Below, one piece after another: positions 16,985-17,941 of a DNA stretch of 17,941 nucleotides (its first letter is position 1; the number at the start of each line of letters is the position of its first letter). A program made the translations under genes and the position numbers. The notes below the pieces were generated by a model. It saw only the letters and a list, made by a program, of their open reading frames with translations, searched no databases and was not told where the DNA came from. Origin of the DNA: Brachionus koreanus (lineage: Eukaryota; Rotifera; Eurotatoria; Ploima; Brachionidae); assembly GCA_016987375.1 (NCBI GenBank), contig PJRA01000485.1:64567-82507 (forward strand), given 5' to 3'.

Positions 16985-17640
16985 ATCGATTCTTTTGATT
17001 GATTTCTCTATCTTTTTTTAGTCAAAATTATTAAACAATTAAACGCACCTTTTTTTCTCAATTATCGAAATAAACAAAACTTGATTGAAATGATTTGAAT
17101 AGAATTTTAACAATCATGCCATTGTATTAATTCTTCTACTAAATTCTAAATAGATGTGTTTGGACTTCTTCTTTTGCCTCACATTATTTTTGCTTTGTCA
17201 TGGCAAAATGAAAATAATTTTAGATTTTTAAATTTTCATTTTTTTGATTTTTTGTCCAATTTTTCAGAAAATTAAAAAACTGTCTCAAATTATTCAGTAG
17301 ATAATAAAAAATGAATAATTTTTTTTCCTTTGCTACAAAACAAAAAATTCAGGCAATAAGACAATAAAAATATTTTATTTATAAATTTACAATGCTGAAA
17401 ATTTAACAGTTGATTTGAAATTTTATCAAGATTTCAAAATTTTTTATTCTTAAAAATGAGCCTCTAAAATCCAAGGAGTAGTTTTATTTCACTGATATTA
17501 TATTAAAAAGAGTTAAAGATTTAATCAAGAAAATCTGCATTAAAATTATTATTACAAAGTGAAAAAAATCCAAGTCAATAAATAGACATTCTTTGTGTTA
17601 CATTCGATGAACATTCTTTACCATTTTGAAACCTTTGAGA
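16985..17640. other. Intergenic stretch, nothing recognised
   Basis: This AT-rich DNA lies between two apparently divergent promoters. I see no open frame, RNA gene or transposon motif. Confidence 0.5.
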
Positions 17641-17644
17641 CATA

Positions 17645-17790
17645 AACAAGAATTTTCAATAATGGTCAAAAAAACACAATTACAAATTATATTTTGGATA
17701 TATTACGTTTCTATTAATCAATTTTGGATAAATTACAAATTCTAACAAAAGATTTTCAAGAATGGGCAAAATTGGGCAAATTCAGACAAG
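17645..17790 (+). repeat. Imperfect direct repeat about 100 bp apart upstream of the last promoter
   Basis: 'aacaagaattttcaataatgg' followed by 'tcaaaa' (from 17645) resembles 'aacaaaagattttcaagaatgg' followed by 'gcaaaa' (from 17745). 'acaaatt' and 'ttttggata' words also recur between them. It may be a duplicated upstream element or simple AT-rich similarity. Confidence 0.35.
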
Positions 17791-17802
17791 TTTTAAAATT
17801 GA

Positions 17803-17860
17803 CCAATAGAAATCATTCTAAAAGGGTATAAATAGAAGTGTTTTTCAAGTGTTACTAATT
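17803..17860 (+). promoter_or_regulatory. CCAAT + TATAAATAG core promoter of a downstream plus-strand gene
   Basis: CCAAT lies at 17803-17807 and the strong TATA box TATAAATAG at 17827-17835, preceded by GGG. Transcription would be expected to start near 17857. The remaining bases are a very A-rich leader without an ATG, so the coding region lies outside the window. The A-rich leader resembles that of the small Cys-Gly-Ser-Pro gene. Confidence 0.6.
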
Positions 17861-17941
17861 CATTTTTCATTTAAAAAAAAAATTTCAATTTCAAAAAAAA
17901 AAAATTGTTAAAAAGAAAAAGAAATAATAGAGAAAAAAAAG

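Noticed and set aside
1..17941. CRISPR array, tRNA, rRNA or prokaryotic operon
   Set aside because: No regularly spaced identical repeats, no tRNA-like cloverleaf noticed, and the genes are intron-bearing eukaryotic genes.

Overview
This is eukaryotic nuclear DNA: very AT-rich, with spliced genes whose exons join in frame at GT-AG (once GC-AG) borders, AATAAA polyadenylation signals, and many decayed transposons. The short introns (45-60 nt), tight gene spacing and invertebrate-type zinc carboxypeptidases suggest a small invertebrate with a compact genome. A monogonont rotifer such as Brachionus is my best guess, but nothing in the window proves it.

Layout. Positions 1-1745 are intergenic and hold a dead mariner transposase and a copy of an unnamed repeat (family R). 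A two-exon Ly6/uPAR-type gene (1746-6139, +) follows; its 3,950-nt intron carries several non-LTR retrotransposon relics in opposite orientations and a small palindromic insertion. Two tandem M14A metallocarboxypeptidase genes come next, head to tail: CP1 (6288-12018, +, about 11 exons) and CP2 (12131-15904, +, 7 exons). Each encodes a signal peptide, an activation propeptide and a catalytic domain with all the usual zinc and substrate-binding residues. Both have an acidic residue at the bovine-CPA position 255, which predicts carboxypeptidase-B-like release of C-terminal Lys/Arg. Their large introns contain mariner, hAT and non-LTR relics and further R copies.

Downstream of CP2 lies a foldback element of about 263 bp, bordered by an 8-bp direct repeat and probably inside the CP2 3' UTR. 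Next is a small intronless gene on the minus strand (16875-16633) for an 80-residue protein with a Cys-Gly-Ser-Pro-Cys / Pro-Met repeat, having its own TATA box and polyadenylation signal. The window ends with a CCAAT + TATAAATAG promoter on the plus strand for a gene that lies mostly or wholly outside.

How the genes relate. CP1 and CP2 are duplicated secreted zymogens, probably digestive, that have diverged in propeptide and intron positions. The Ly6-like protein is probably an unrelated GPI-anchored surface protein that only shares the transcriptional direction. The three plus-strand genes are only 112-148 bp apart (stop to start), so co-transcription is possible. The candidates most likely to be undescribed are the Cys-Gly-Ser-Pro repeat protein and the foldback element. 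I saw no convincing new multi-gene system.
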